DNA of 32,500 nt from Chrysomallon squamiferum (GCA_012295275.1 CM022669.1:1235573-1268072); one strand, 5' to 3'. Positions 1 to 12,765 are shown, counted from the first letter of the stretch. The notes: generated by a model from the sequence alone, not told the origin. A program made the numbers and translations.

Positions 1-276
1 AATAATTATTAATATATTTAATACTGTAGTCATGACAACGATTACTCTGTGAGTTTTAAATACTCAGACATTCTCAGCCTGAAGCCATTTTGCTTCCCGC
101 TAAAACGATGTCAACTCGAGTGTGACAGTGCTGGTTCACGCTTCAGTGATTTGCTTTGATCCTGATGAGACCACGTGTCTGCTTGTAACGTTAACGTCAC
201 GTACACGTTACAGTAATCTTGTTAGCTGAGCTCTTCTCAGAAACTTACACATCACCATACTTCACTCTCCGAGTCC

Positions 277-278
277 TT

Positions 279-322
<44 letters not shown>

Positions 323-382
323 TTATTTATTTATTATTTATTTATTATCTATTTATTTATTTATTATATTTATTTATTATAT

Positions 383-447
<65 letters not shown>

Positions 448-506
448 TTTATTTATTTATTTATCATCTATTTATTTATTTATTTATTATATTTATTTAT
501 TTATTT
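277..506. repeat. (TTTA)n microsatellite
   Basis: About 230 bases of TTTA/TTTAT units with a few one-base slips. It creates a spurious Leu/Ile/Phe/Tyr open frame on the plus strand. Confidence 0.95.
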
Positions 507-916
507 TCAAATTAATTTTTTAAACTACTTCTTTGTGCATTTTATTTTCTCAGTTTGTGATTACTATTTTCTTTCTTTATTTGACATCATTCATTTTTAT
601 TCGTGATTTTTCATTGCATTTGAATCTTTTCTTTTTTTCCTTTCTTGTTTTCTTTTTTCTTTCATTATAGTTTCCATTTTGGTTTCGATGTGATATTTAA
701 GCAGTGTTTTAACATTGTCAGTAGATAATAAAACTACACATACACTGAGAAAAACGAGAAAGATCCACAGAGGAGATTCTTGTTTTGTGGATTTCACTGC
801 AGACTGGTAAACTGAATTAGTCCGACGTCTTACTTCACTCAGTCTGTGTAACACACTAAACACGTTAGTTATACAACACTGCTCTCCATTACTAAACATT
901 GATTACAGTTTGTATG

Positions 917-1320
<404 letters not shown>

Positions 1321-1410
1321 GAACACTGGAAGTAGGATGTGACCTAAAATAATAATGGAAAATGGATGCCTTTATGAATATCCTTTCCCCATTTCTTTTT
1401 CACATATCTA

Positions 1411-1655
1411 TTCATCCATCCATCCATCCGTCTATCAATCAATCAATCTGTCTATTTGTCTGACTGTCTGTCTGTCTCTTTGTCTATCTATCCGTTTTTT
1501 TTATCTTTCTGTCTGTCTATCCATATATCTGTATATCTATTTATCTTTCTGTCTAATATTAGTCTATGTATCAGTCTGTCAGTCTGTCTGTCTATATATT
1601 AGTATATCTATCAGTCTGTCAGTCTATCTGTCTATATTTCCTTTAATATTTTATT
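1411..1655. repeat. Degenerate TCCA/TCTG/TCTA tetranucleotide tract
   Basis: Mixed tetranucleotide units (tcca, atca, tctg, tcta) run for about 245 bases, an old, diverged continuation of the microsatellite just upstream. Confidence 0.85.
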
Positions 1656-2508
1656 TGTAATCGTGGATGTGATGGAACAATCACGTGCACAGGAGCTGTG
1701 TACAGCTGAGCAGGACACGTTTAAACACGGTTGTAACACGTAAATCGCAATAACTGTTCAAAACGTTCTGCTTCACATTCTTCTTCTTTCCACGCTAATT
1801 CGATTTGTACGAGTTTTAATTATAAGACCGCTAACAGAATAAAACGTCTGTCGTCTCGAATTAACACAACTAAATGTCTACGTTTCGCTACAGACCTCAA
1901 GCCTTTAAGGCCAGTGCTGGATACGAACCTGTACAAGTTTAAGACGAAACTAAAACTTTGTACAGCAGTGTTAATTGGTTCTAGTTCATTTGTCTCTCGA
2001 AACAAAATGCGTAAATCGTCTAAGCACATGAGTGCTTGGATATGAACATTCATCGAAGCGACAATCTGTGTGCTTCAGCGGTGTGCTTTAACATTTAGTA
2101 AAGATGTATAAAAGAATTAGACAGTTCACCATCTCAGGTCTTTTCTGTCGGGGGAATTGCAAACATCTAGATTTACCACAAACAGACCCATTCAAAGACA
2201 TAAGTACTATTTCAACTGACACGTGATTCTGTCGTACACCGTATTTCAAATCACGTTACCGCGATGAAGAATAAACACCTACGGAATTACGAGCTGGGAA
2301 CCAGTCTCCAAAGGGAAGCCACTCTGAAAGGGTTTGGTCAAAGGTTGATTGATTAATTTTGTGCACTGCTAAACGTCGGTTTGTCTTCACAAACACAGTT
2401 AGTGTTCCCAGGTCACTGTGCACGAGTCTGAATAGCGAGGGAAATAACATTTGAGTCATTAAAAAATTGATTACTACCCAGTTTAATTTTATATAAATCA
2501 CCGGAATG

Positions 2509-2540
<32 letters not shown>
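2509..2540. repeat. Poly(A) run
   Basis: A run of 32 A residues. It could be the tail of a degenerate retroposed element, but no element body or target duplication is recognisable beside it. Confidence 0.9.
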
Positions 2541-2542
<2 letters not shown>

Positions 2543-2880
2543 AAAGAAACTGTGAAGCCCCACAGTGCGTTTAAGACAGACAGAAATATAAAGCTAAAAG
2601 AGAAAATAGGAGAAAAAAATGAAGAAATTGTAATGAAAGAAAAGTCTGCTGGTCTGCAAAGAGGAGACAGGCCAGACTGAGATAGATGTATGCAGAGTGA
2701 AGCGAAACAGCTTGTCATACAGCTGAACAGACGTACAGACGAAGCTGAAAGTAAATCTGTTAACAACGAGTGTGGAAAGTCATCTTAGAGAATCTAAAAT
2801 CAGTTTACTCAACCAGCACTTCTAACACGCTGTTGTTAAGTACACTTGTCTCGTACATGAATTGAGGCAAATGATATAGT

Positions 2881-3676
2881 TAGTATGTTAGAAGATTAGC
2901 TAGATAAATGTAGTGTAAAGAGACGAGTGTTAGTATGATAGAGAAATGTAATGTAAAGAGACGTGTGTTAGTATGTTAGAGAAATGTAATGTAAAGAGAC
3001 GAGTGTTAGTATGTTAGAGAAATGTAGTGTAAAGAGACGAGTGTTAGTATGTTAGAGAAATGTAATAAAGAGACGTTAGTGTTGTAGAGACGAGTGTTAG
3101 TATGTTAGAGAAATGTAGTGTAAAGAGACGAGTGTTAGTATGTTAGAGAAATGTAGTGTAAAGAGACGAGTGTTAGTATGTTAGAGAAATGTATTGTAAA
3201 GAGACGAGTGTTAGTATGTTAGAGAAATGTAGTGTAAAGAGACGAGTGTTAGTATGTTAGAGAAATGTAGTATAAAGAGACGAGTGTTAGTATGTTAGAG
3301 AAATGTAGTGTAAAGAGACGAGTGTTAGTATGTTAGAGAAATGTAGTATAAAGAGACGAGTGTTAGTATTTAGTAAAATGAGACGAGTGTTAGTATGTTA
3401 GAAATGAAATGTATTGTATAAAGAGACAGTGTTAGTATGTTAAAGAGAGAGACGAGTGTTAGTATGTTAGAGAAATGTAAAAAGAGACGAGTGTTAGTAT
3501 GTTAGAGAAATGTAATGTAAAGAGACGAGTGTTAGTATGTTAAAGAGAAATGTTATTGTTAGAAAATGATTGTAAAGAGACGAGTGTTAGTATGATAGAG
3601 AAATGTAGTGTAAAGAGACGAGTGTTAGTATGTTAGAGAAATGTATTGTAAAGAGACGAGTGTTAGTATGATAGTG
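2881..3676. repeat. 38-bp minisatellite, about 20 copies
   Basis: Tandem copies of a unit containing gtgttagtatgttagagaa and gtaaagagacga. Consecutive copies are 38 bases apart, for example 3003 and 3041. Several units are truncated, notably around 3070 and 3370-3560. The array is uninterrupted by spacers, so it is not CRISPR-like. Confidence 0.95.
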
Positions 3677-5208
3677 AACGTATTATCCATTAGACGTAAC
3701 CAACTGACAACAGTGAATTCAGTGGTTCTGAGACGAAACAGGAGTAGATTGTTCTTACAGTATGTAAATTGTAGCTGGTTTAATGATAATCGACACTCGA
3801 CAAACTGGTGGCGAGTTCTGAAATGCGGACAGGCCTGTGCTGTAAGTTCACGACCCGAGTTTCGCTGTGTTGATATCTGGTCTGCGCTAATTGTTGGGAG
3901 AGTAGCAATAATTCTCCCTTCGTCTCCTTAATCAATAATAGATGACGCTGGACCCCTGGTGGATTGCACAGACGCGTTTAAGACCATAAGACGCATGTCT
4001 CTTGCACCTTCCCTTTTTATTTTTTCATTTACTCGATCTAATCGATAACATAAAGTCCATTTTAATAAACTTCATTTGTCGACCCTAGAGACTTGCTAAC
4101 TGTGTAACACAGAGGTGTACTGTCATCCGAGAGAAATAAGGGCGGATCTAGATGCCCTGCAAGGAGGGGGGGGGTGAATGCAAAATTCCAATCTGATCTG
4201 CCTTTCAGAAGTTCTCAGAATTAATAAATAGGGATCTTTAAAATAAATATTAATATATTTAATATTATTTTTTAACATTGCAGTAATAAATAATCTGCTA
4301 CTACTATTAACATTAATACTGCTACTATATTTATTACTAATACTACTGAAACTACTTCTATTACTATTACTTTTACTATTACTGCTACTTCTTTATTATT
4401 ACTTCTGTGATTATAATAACAGACAAAAAAAAACAAATTATAATAATAACAACAATAATAACATTAACAACAGGAGAAACCACACAAAGTCTACAATAAC
4501 AGCTATTTCGGCTTCATTATCATCACTTTTATTACCTCATCCTTTTCCTACAGTTCTTTCTTTCATTCTTCCTTCCTTTCTGTGAAGATGTTTCTTACGC
4601 AAACTGCGTTCATTCATTAACCTTGACTAATATCGCACAAAAAACACATCATGCACACAACTTCTTGTTTCTTTTCTTGACAGTTTTCACATGGAGTTTT
4701 TTGAAAACTCTGTAACTGTCTATCAAACTGTTTACTTTCTTCCACTCCCCGAGTGCCTAATTAAGCCACATTTACGACAAGGTTGTCAGAAAAGTCCCTT
4801 TCTGTTTCTATTGAAGAATGCTCCAACGTTTTTGTTAAATAAATACATTTTTTTCTTCGGAGCAGCTAACGTGAAGACACTACAACTGAAATATGATGTA
4901 AATTATTCAATTGCAGTTTCCTGTTGCTTTAAATGCAATTACTGTTGTACTTTATCATGAATTTTGATTAAAATTGTTTTCGTGTGAGTTAGTGTTGTAT
5001 GATATCAATGTTTTGTCGGGGTGGTGGTACTTGTGATATACAGTGGTAGTAAAGGCTCTTAGATGGTGACGTCACTAGTATATTTCGGCTGTTTCCGCAA
5101 CTCATGTTTCATGTATAACAGAAGAGTTTTATTTCAGAAAGAAGAAATAGAAAAACTAAAATAACAAAATAATAAAAAAATTAAAAGAAATAAAGAAAAA
5201 TGAGAGCA

Positions 5209-5212
<4 letters not shown>
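3677..5212. other. Intergenic or intronic sequence, no supported gene
   Basis: Mostly unique AT-rich sequence. A short G run lies at 4166-4174 and degenerate ATT/ACT trinucleotides at about 4255-4420. The plus-strand open frames at 3641-3931 and 4691-4960 show no domain, and the first starts inside the minisatellite. One TGACGTCA octamer lies at 5067. Confidence 0.5.
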
Positions 5213-5242
<30 letters not shown>

Positions 5243-5252
5243 GTAATAATAC
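5213..5252. repeat. (AAT)n microsatellite
   Basis: Short run of AAT trinucleotides, slightly interrupted at its 3' end. Confidence 0.9.
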
Positions 5253-6862
5253 TAGTAACTGTTATTGATCTTTTTGTTTGTGTTGTTCTTACAGTTTGCC
5301 TTCTTAATGCTTTGTGTCTTCTTTCGTTTAATACTTTAAGTTGAATTCCTAAAAAATCATATCTACATTCTTTTTATTTTTCTTTTCTCCATGTTTTCAT
5401 GATTGTTACTTTCAGATTATTTAAAGTGCACAATTAATTTGTAACGAAGCAATACATGATGATCAACAATAATCATTATTAACTAAGTATTCGTATATAA
5501 CTGAGTGAATTTATTAAGTATTTTAAACTGAATTTTGTCTTTGTTGTGTTAATTTATTACCGGGTGAATGGGCAAATTGTCTTAGCAGAAATAAAACAGA
5601 AAGATACAAATGTGACTGAGAATCAAAGATTGACATAATACAGATATAAGGTGACAGAGAGAGAGATGATAAGTGAGTATAAACAAATGTCAAATTAACG
5701 TAACATGAAATGAAAAAAAAAATGTTAAGTGATAGAAAGAAAACGTGATAAACAGTGTATACAACGACATCAGGACTGGCGTTATCAACAGTAATAATAA
5801 CAACAAATTATAGCAATGGTGATGATGTTGTCGTTGTTGCTGGTGATGTTGAAATAACAGACACGGTGATAGATAAAGGAAAGAAATGACATATTTAATA
5901 GAAAGACGTCACAGACAAAAAGGTGGAACGCTGCACAGAGATAAGAAAACTGGATCACAAATTGACGTAAACCAGACAGAATGGTTGACAGACATTCTGC
6001 AGACAGACAGACGTATCGACTTTAAATTTTTCAAAATGGCCTTATTTCTTCAAAGAAGTTCGCTACTTAAAACAGACATCAAGTTGAGGAGGAAAATGCG
6101 ACTCGTAATCCAATAATTTGAGAGAAATAATTCGAGAACACGGCTCATCAATTATAACAATTCGGTTTGCTTGTCTGTACTGAAGGCCTGTTTCTCAAGT
6201 CCTGTCAGTCACACGCTTAATATAAAGCTTTACAAAATATACACCGCAATAAAAGTTATGCATGAAGAGTATGTCATTTGCATTCTCAATGTCATTGCCT
6301 AGGAATAATTTGTGACTAGCATTCTCATCAATTATTTGTTATCTGAAAGAAAAACTTTCTGTTTTAATTTAGATGTGACGTAAATGGAAATAGAACTTTA
6401 AGAAAGGGGAAAAAAAATAAAAAAGTAAAAAAAATAAAATAAAATAAAATAAAATAAAACAAAAAAATAAAACAAGAAAAGAAGAGATAAAAAATAGATT
6501 TTCTACGACAAAGTTAAGCAACTATTTGAGATACGTTTCAGAATATTTCACATACTTACTGCTTGAGAAAAGTTAATAAAAATCAGTGTTTTGTATAAAA
6601 ACACTGCTCGTTTAATCTGTTATTCTGATTTACAACAGTTAATCACATTTAATTTAGTAATACATATACCTTTTAACACTACTAAGAAAACGACCACAGT
6701 ATTGTATTCAGTTATTAATGCCATTCATTCTCTTTCTGCCTTTTTGTCTTTATCTCTGTGTTTCTCTCTCTCTTTCTCCAATTTTCTCCTATTTATTTAA
6801 TTATTAACGTTAAATTTTATTAGTTATATTTTTTTTATTGTTGTTGTTATTATTATTATTAC

Positions 6863-6901
<39 letters not shown>

Positions 6902-7483
6902 TATTATTTAAAAAAAAAAAAAAAAGAATGAAATTTTATTTTTCCATTCTTTATTTATTTATCTTCTTACGTGTATTTGTATTGAGTGATCAAGTTATGA
7001 CTGTCAGACTACAAACTCGCTGATGAAAACAGGCTCTTACACGTTGAATTTCAGTCAGTGCAGAACGTGAAAACCTAATTTAATGAATTATCGTCCACAT
7101 TTTGTTACGTACAGCGAGAGAAAGAAAGAAAATCTGGCTATTTCTCTCTGTTACCATCTCCATTCCCTGTAATTGTTTTAAGTACTCAAATCAATCTGTA
7201 TAACTCGAGACCAAATGAAACGTATTTCCAAGAAAAAAAAAATAAGAAAAAAAAATCTTAGAAGGTCTCATCCTACACTTTAGAAATCTGAGCAAATGTG
7301 TGTTGTGAGTATTATTTGTTTTTTATGTGTGTCTGATGAAAAGACTTTGTCACAACAAAAGAAAATCGGTTTAACAAAAAAATATTGCGATGGCCGTCTC
7401 AGAGAGTAGCAGTCGAAACGACGGTTATTATAGCTGCAGAAATCAATAGAGCCCGCGGCGTTATCGAAATTAAAACACGCTTA
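5253..7483. other. AT-rich sequence with short simple repeats, no supported gene
   Basis: Holds an AAAAT pentanucleotide run at about 6434-6470 and TTG/TTA/ATC trinucleotides at about 6835-6908. Short open frames at 5886-6116 and 6591-6800 have no recognisable features. Nothing else could be supported. Confidence 0.5.
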
Positions 7484-8060
7484 GTTAAATAACAGTCTGT
7501 CTGTATGATCAGTTAAATAACAAATATCTGTGTATGATCAGTTAAATAACAAGTATCTGTGTATGATCAGTTAAATAACAAACCTCTCTGTATGATAATT
7601 TAAACAACAAATCTCTCTGCATAATTAGTTAAATAACAAATGTGTCTGCATAATCAGTTAAATAACAAACCTGTCTGTATGATCAGTTAAATAACAAATT
7701 TGTCTGTATGGTCATTTAAATAACAGATATATCTGCATGATCAGTTAAGTAATAAATAAGTCTGTATGATTAGTTAAATAATAAATATGTCTGTATGATC
7801 AGTTAAATAAATGTGTTTGTATGATCATTTAAATAACAAATATATCTGTATTATCAGTTAAATAATAAATATGTCTGTATGATCAATTAAATAATAAATA
7901 TGTCTGTATGATCAGTTAAATAAATGTGTCTGTATGGTCATTTAAATAACAAATATATCTGTATTATCAGTTAAATAACAAATATATCTGTATTATCAGT
8001 TAAATAATAAATATGTCTGTATGATCAGTTAAATAACAAATCTTTGTATGATCTGTGTTA
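7484..8060. repeat. 29-bp minisatellite, about 19 copies
   Basis: Tandem units carrying tatgatcagttaaataaca at 29-base spacing (7504, 7533, 7562 onward). Some units lack a few bases. The array decays into diverged copies by about 8260. Confidence 0.93.
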
Positions 8061-8385
8061 AATTTAAAATATAACTGCATGATCAGAGGTAACAAACGTA
8101 CTAATCAGTTAGATTTAAATAACATATTAGGCTGTATGGTCACTTAGAGTAAAATATTAATAGCTGGTATCATATAGAGCAAAATATTTATAGCTGATAA
8201 CAGTCAGTTAAATATTGATAGTTGGTATCACTTGGAGTTAAATATTGTATCACTTTCTGAGCCACTGGGAATATAAATTATATTGATCCATTCTGATACA
8301 TTCTCAGTAACGCATTTAATATCTTTCCGTCTAAATATTGTGCAAAATACAGTATTAATGTTTTATTAATTTACAAACATGTTAA

Positions 8386-8386
<1 letters not shown>

Positions 8387-8444
<58 letters not shown>

Positions 8445-8482
8445 GGATGATGATGATGATGATGATGATAATAATAATAATA
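8387..8482. repeat. (AAT)n plus (GAT)n microsatellite
   Basis: AAT trinucleotides pass into GAT and then back to AAT. Confidence 0.9.
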
Positions 8483-9903
8483 CATTATTTTTAATGTTTA
8501 TATTCAAATATTTCTTGTCTAATTCATTTTAAATTATTTTTATAAAACAAAATTAGATGAAGTGATAATGTAATATTCCGTCAATTGATATACTTTGGGA
8601 ATCACGAACGAAACTAAACTCCCAGTACAATTTCATTTGTATTTCACAATGTAGAAGTTTTTTTTAAATGATTCCACTGAAAATATTTTGATACGTTTGT
8701 GTCTTACTATTTGGGAAACTAATTTTATAGAATAAAAGGTTGCAATTCTATCTCTGCAACAACAACAACAACTATTACTAGAATAACAATGACAAGTACT
8801 GTAACATGAGCAGGGATAAAAATGATAAATACATGCATGACGGTGTTGCTGAAAGAACTTAACTAATGTTAATAATAAAACACAAACTGCTGAAAGAAAT
8901 GTGAATATTACAGATTAACATGCTATGACATTAATTTATAAAATCAAAACCCGTGAGAAAAGAATGACGTCATCACATTGTCTACAACCGTGTATTTATG
9001 TATCCAAGCATCAATCATATTAAGACATAACCGCCTATAATGTCGAATTTGGTTCTGCTTTAGAAAAATAAAAACGTATTAATTAAAATTCGAGCTAGCT
9101 GTTATCTCCAGGTTTTGATATTTTTCAAATGGACGTCTTTGTTTGACGTTCCACGCCGTGATCTGTGTCGCCATGACTGAACAATCCTCTCAGTGACGAC
9201 AAAACGTCAACTGTGATCGTTCACACGTGTTAGTTTCGTAAGAACAGCCGTAGACTGGTTTATGTACGTTGTTTAGGAGTGAAAGTTTTAGTAAACTGAC
9301 AAAAGTTAATCACATTTTCTCGTTATATTTAGAACAACACTGATAATAAATTTTAGTTATTTATTATCGTTTATAAATTAATTTTAAAAAAATTGAAATT
9401 AAACGTTATACAGTCGTACGTTTATTTATCACCGATCTGATGTTTGTCACCACCACCAAATCAGTTCTGCCTGTTCATTTTTTTTTGCTACGCCTTTGAA
9501 AATAGTTCGATATCTTGAAACATTTTAGTCAAGGCAGAATAGAGATAAACCTGCTCTGATTTCCTTTTTGAGTTAGTTATTGAGTCCACTTACGTCAGTA
9601 ATCAAATCAGATGATGTTCATCTACTAAAATCCAAACGAGATCGATCTGGCGACTTGTAACCTATACACATGACAAGCTGGTTGAATATAGCGAATTCAA
9701 GGTGCTGTCATACTTTATTTAATACAATTAATCTTTAGCAAAATCTCAGCATTATTTTTGTTTTTAAACCCATTCTAGTTAAACCTTTAGTGGTAACACA
9801 CGAAATACACGCACGTCTTGTTGTTTTTAAGCAGCAGTTATAATTTGTTTTAAACTGGCAGGTACTCAAACACTGGCTGCAAATGATAAATAACGCGTAC
9901 CGC
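8483..9903. other. Unique AT-rich sequence, no supported gene
   Basis: Little repeat content and no supportable open frame. It includes a TGACGTCA octamer at 8965-8972. Confidence 0.5.
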
Positions 9904-10014
9904 GTCTTAAAATCTGTACTGGATGACGTCATAACATGCCACATCTTAGAATCTGTACTGGATGACGTCATAACATGCCACATCTTAAAATCTGTACTGG
10001 ATGACGTCATAACA
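9904..10014. repeat. Three 39-bp tandem copies, each with a CRE octamer
   Basis: Three near-identical units sharing tctgtactggatgacgtcat. The palindrome TGACGTCA recurs at 9924, 9963 and 10002, exactly 39 bases apart. TGACGTCA is the consensus CREB/ATF binding site; whether this cluster is bound is not shown by the sequence. Confidence 0.93.
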
Positions 10015-10054
10015 TTGTCATTAATACCTTATAATCCTGTAGAATTATGAATAA

Positions 10055-10307
10055 CTGGAACAAATTGCAGTATTATTTTTTATGATTGTTTCTTGTTGAT
10101 GGTGGGGGGAATAATCAGAATATCCATCCCATGTTCGGACAATATTTTGGCCCTAGAAGTGTCCCAGTTTGCATAAATTCAAAATGGCCACCAGCTGGCC
10201 GTCTGAGGACGATTATCTCCTGAATGGTCCCTGTACACATGATTAATGTTTTAGTGACACACAGAAAATTGAAAAATAAGGAACCAAAATATTGCAATTT
10301 GTTCCAG
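10055..10307. mobile_element. Candidate MITE-like element with 20-bp inverted ends
   Basis: The left end ctggaacaaattgca at 10055 is matched by its reverse complement ending at 10307. Over 20 bases the two ends differ at one position. The interior is about 213 bases, higher in GC than its surroundings, with no transposase frame longer than about 60 residues. No clear target-site duplication is visible at the flanks, so this could be a non-autonomous DNA transposon or a chance or foldback inverted repeat. Confidence 0.45.
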
Positions 10308-10427
10308 GTTGAGTCATTTTTTTTTTTTTTTTTTTTTTTTTTTGTATATTTCTACTCCACTACTGATTGGCAATTGTCGTAACAGCGTGTTAAACTTTAC
10401 CTGTACTGCGTTTATAATGATGATGAC

Positions 10428-10481
10428 GTTAATAATAATAACAACAATAACAATAATAATAACAATAATAATAATAATAAC

Positions 10482-10530
<49 letters not shown>

Positions 10531-10536
10531 TTAATA

Positions 10537-10576
<40 letters not shown>
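10428..10576. repeat. (AAT)n joined head-to-head with (ATT)n
   Basis: AAT/AAC trinucleotides are followed directly by ATT trinucleotides, giving a long imperfect palindrome centred near 10533 that could fold into a hairpin. A T run occupies 10317-10343 just upstream. Confidence 0.93.
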
Positions 10577-10577
<1 letters not shown>

Positions 10578-11210
10578 AAAATAATATAAAGTAATGATGA
10601 AGTATTTATTTACAATCATTTTCTTCTTCGTGTTTTTAACACGTGTTGAATTTAGATTTAATGAAAACTGGATCAGATGTACTTTAATTGCTACAATATT
10701 ATATATATATATTCATGTAAGTTGTTATTTTGTTAACATATTTGTACATTCTTTTCATCAATCTCTTCCTTCTTTACTTCTTAATAATGTTAAAATTTAT
10801 TATTTTTTCTATACGCATCAAATAACGTCACTTATTTGATTCTGTCATATCTGTTTGGCGATATTTAGTCATAAAATAAAAATTGAGTTAGAACTGTCAA
10901 CTCGTTTTGACTGAGTGATATCCAATTTGCTTTCTGTCAGTCTGTTTTTGTATTATGAACAATGAACGCGATACGAGGCTGTGAAAAATGAGTTTACATT
11001 CACATTATTCCTTGTAATAGGCTGCCTTGTACTAAATCATTTCCCGTCAGTGGCGATGTTAATGTCTTAATGTCTACTCGGTATTTGTCACACTACGGAA
11101 TTTAGGCTAGGTCAGTGAGTATCTGTGAGCGACTAGTAAAAATGATTATTTTGAGAATATTTACATTACTTCACTTCTCAAACACGTCTGTACTTCCAGA
11201 TGAACAGCTT

Positions 11211-11211
<1 letters not shown>
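10577..11211. other. AT-rich sequence, no supported gene
   Basis: A plus-strand frame from 10594 begins with a hydrophobic, signal-peptide-like stretch and meets a GTAAGT at about 10714. Its phase does not match the next known exon and the composition is simply T-rich, so it is not called. Confidence 0.4.
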
Positions 11212-11254
<43 letters not shown>

Positions 11255-11305
11255 GTGTGTGTGTGTACATAAATATATACATACATACATACACACATAC
11301 ACACA
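11212..11305. repeat. (GT)n followed by CATA units
   Basis: A GT dinucleotide run of about 42 bases, a short GT-rich gap, then ATAC/ACAC units. Confidence 0.9.
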
Positions 11306-11547
11306 TTTTCTTCACGGGGTATGATCTTCACGCATATTTATACTCAGATTTCTTCAAAAATAACAATTCATTTTACTGTGTTTCTCATTCAGTAACTTTT
11401 TTCTATATCTAGCACATACCCACTCACAATTAAATTCTGTACTTTCCCACTCACCGTTATATTTTGTACGTAGCTATAATGTAACAACAAACATCAGATC
11501 TATCGACGTAAAAGCCTTCAACCCCACCCTTGCACATGGACACGAAT

Positions 11548-12646
11548 ACATACATATACATAGTCTGAATACAAATGTACATAGTCTGAATACACATGTA
11601 CATAGTCTGAATACAGATATACATAGTCTGAATACACCTGTACATAGACTGAATACACATGTACATAGTCTGAATACAGATGTACATAGTCTGAATACAG
11701 ATATACATAGTCTGAATACACATGTACATAGTCTGAATACAGATGTACATAGTCTGAATACAGATATACATGGTCTGAATACAGATATACATAGTCTGAA
11801 TACAGATGTACATAGTCTGAATACACATGTACACAGTCTGAATACACATGTACATAGTCTGAATACAGATGTACATAGTCTAAATACACATGTACACAGT
11901 CTGAATACACATGTACATAGTCTGAATACAGATGTACATAGTCTGAATACACATGTACACAGTCTGAATACACATGTACATAGTCTGAATACAGATGTAC
12001 ATAGTCTGAATACACATGTACACAGTCTGAATACAGATGTACATAGTCTGAATACAGATGTACATAGTCTGAATACAGATGTACATAGTCTGAATACAGA
12101 TATACATAGTCTGAATACAGATGTACAGTCTCAGTAGACATATACATAGTCTGAGTAGACATGTACATAGTCTGAATGCACATGTACATAGTCTGAGTAG
12201 ACATATACATAGTCTGAGTAGACATGTACATAGTCTGAACACAGATGTTCATAGTCTGAATACACATGTACATAGTCTGAGTAGACATGTACATAGTCTG
12301 AATACAGATGTACATAGTCTGAATAGACATACATAGTCTGAATACACATGTACATAGTCTGAATACAGATGTACGTAGTCTGAGTAGACATGTACATAGT
12401 CTGAATACACATGTACATAGTCTGAATACAGATGTACATAGTCTGAGTAGACATGTACATAGTCTGAATACACATGTACATAGTCTGAGTAGACATGTAC
12501 ACAGTCTGAATACACATGTACATAGTCTGAATACAGATGTACATAGTCTGAATACAGATGTACATAGTCTGAATACACATGTACATAGTCTGAGTAGACA
12601 TGTACATAGTCTGAATACAGATGTACATAGTCTGAATACACATGGA
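11548..12646. repeat. 21-bp minisatellite, about 52 copies, with 63-bp higher-order units
   Basis: Units of the form atgtacatagtctgaatacac repeat at 21-base spacing (11582, 11603, 11624 onward). Variants differ in cacatg, cagatg, cagatat and gtagacatg. The variant tacacagtctg recurs at 11831, 11894, 11957 and 12020, exactly 63 bases apart, so part of the array has amplified as three-unit blocks. Because 21 is a multiple of three, long open frames exist on the minus strand; these are not called as genes. The array ends 75 bases before a collagen exon. Confidence 0.96.
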
Positions 12647-12720
12647 ATAATGTTTTTATTTACATATCTACACTCACATACACAGACTCTGGACACTAAG
12701 ATTTTGTTTTTATATTTCAG

Positions 12721-12765
12721 GACCGCCAGGTGTAAAAGGTGCAAAAGGTGACAGAGGAGAAACAG
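12721..12765 (+). CDS. Collagen-like gene, first recognisable Gly-X-Y exon
   Basis: This 45-base exon follows a good acceptor (gtttttatatttcag) and ends at the donor GTAAGT-like gtaagttg. With one base supplied by the previous exon it reads GPPGVKGAKGDRGET and leaves a single G, so both junctions are phase 1 and split glycine codons. The length is exactly five Gly-X-Y triplets. Whole-triplet exons are a known collagen trait. Split glycine codons are typical of non-fibrillar collagens, whereas fibrillar exons begin with an intact Gly codon. KGD/KGA triplets would favour triple-helix stability. The previous exon was not found in the window, so the start codon, any signal or membrane anchor, and earlier collagen repeats are unseen. 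The specific collagen type cannot be named. Confidence 0.88.

Noticed and set aside
1820-2053. 77-residue minus-strand open frame of non-repetitive composition
   Set aside because: No recognisable domain, splice context or neighbour; a frame of this length is expected by chance.
2881-3676. CRISPR-like array
   Set aside because: The units are contiguous tandem copies without unique spacers, and the genome is eukaryotic.
3641-3931. 96-residue plus-strand frame with several Trp and Cys
   Set aside because: It begins inside the 38-bp minisatellite and no motif is recognised; an internal GTAAGT near 3841 is not enough to call an exon.
5886-6116. 76-residue charged plus-strand frame
   Set aside because: No domain, no neighbouring exon and no conserved feature; likely chance.
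10594-10839. Signal-peptide-like frame (MMKYLFTIIFFFVF) with a GTAAGT downstream
   Set aside because: T-rich composition explains the hydrophobicity, and the donor phase (0) does not match the phase-1 entry of the next collagen exon.
11518-12744. 408-residue minus-strand open frame with heptapeptide repeats, plus overlapping frames
   Set aside because: The 21-bp repeat lacks stops and is a multiple of three, so several registers stay open. The frame ends antisense to a real collagen exon and has no splice or start support.
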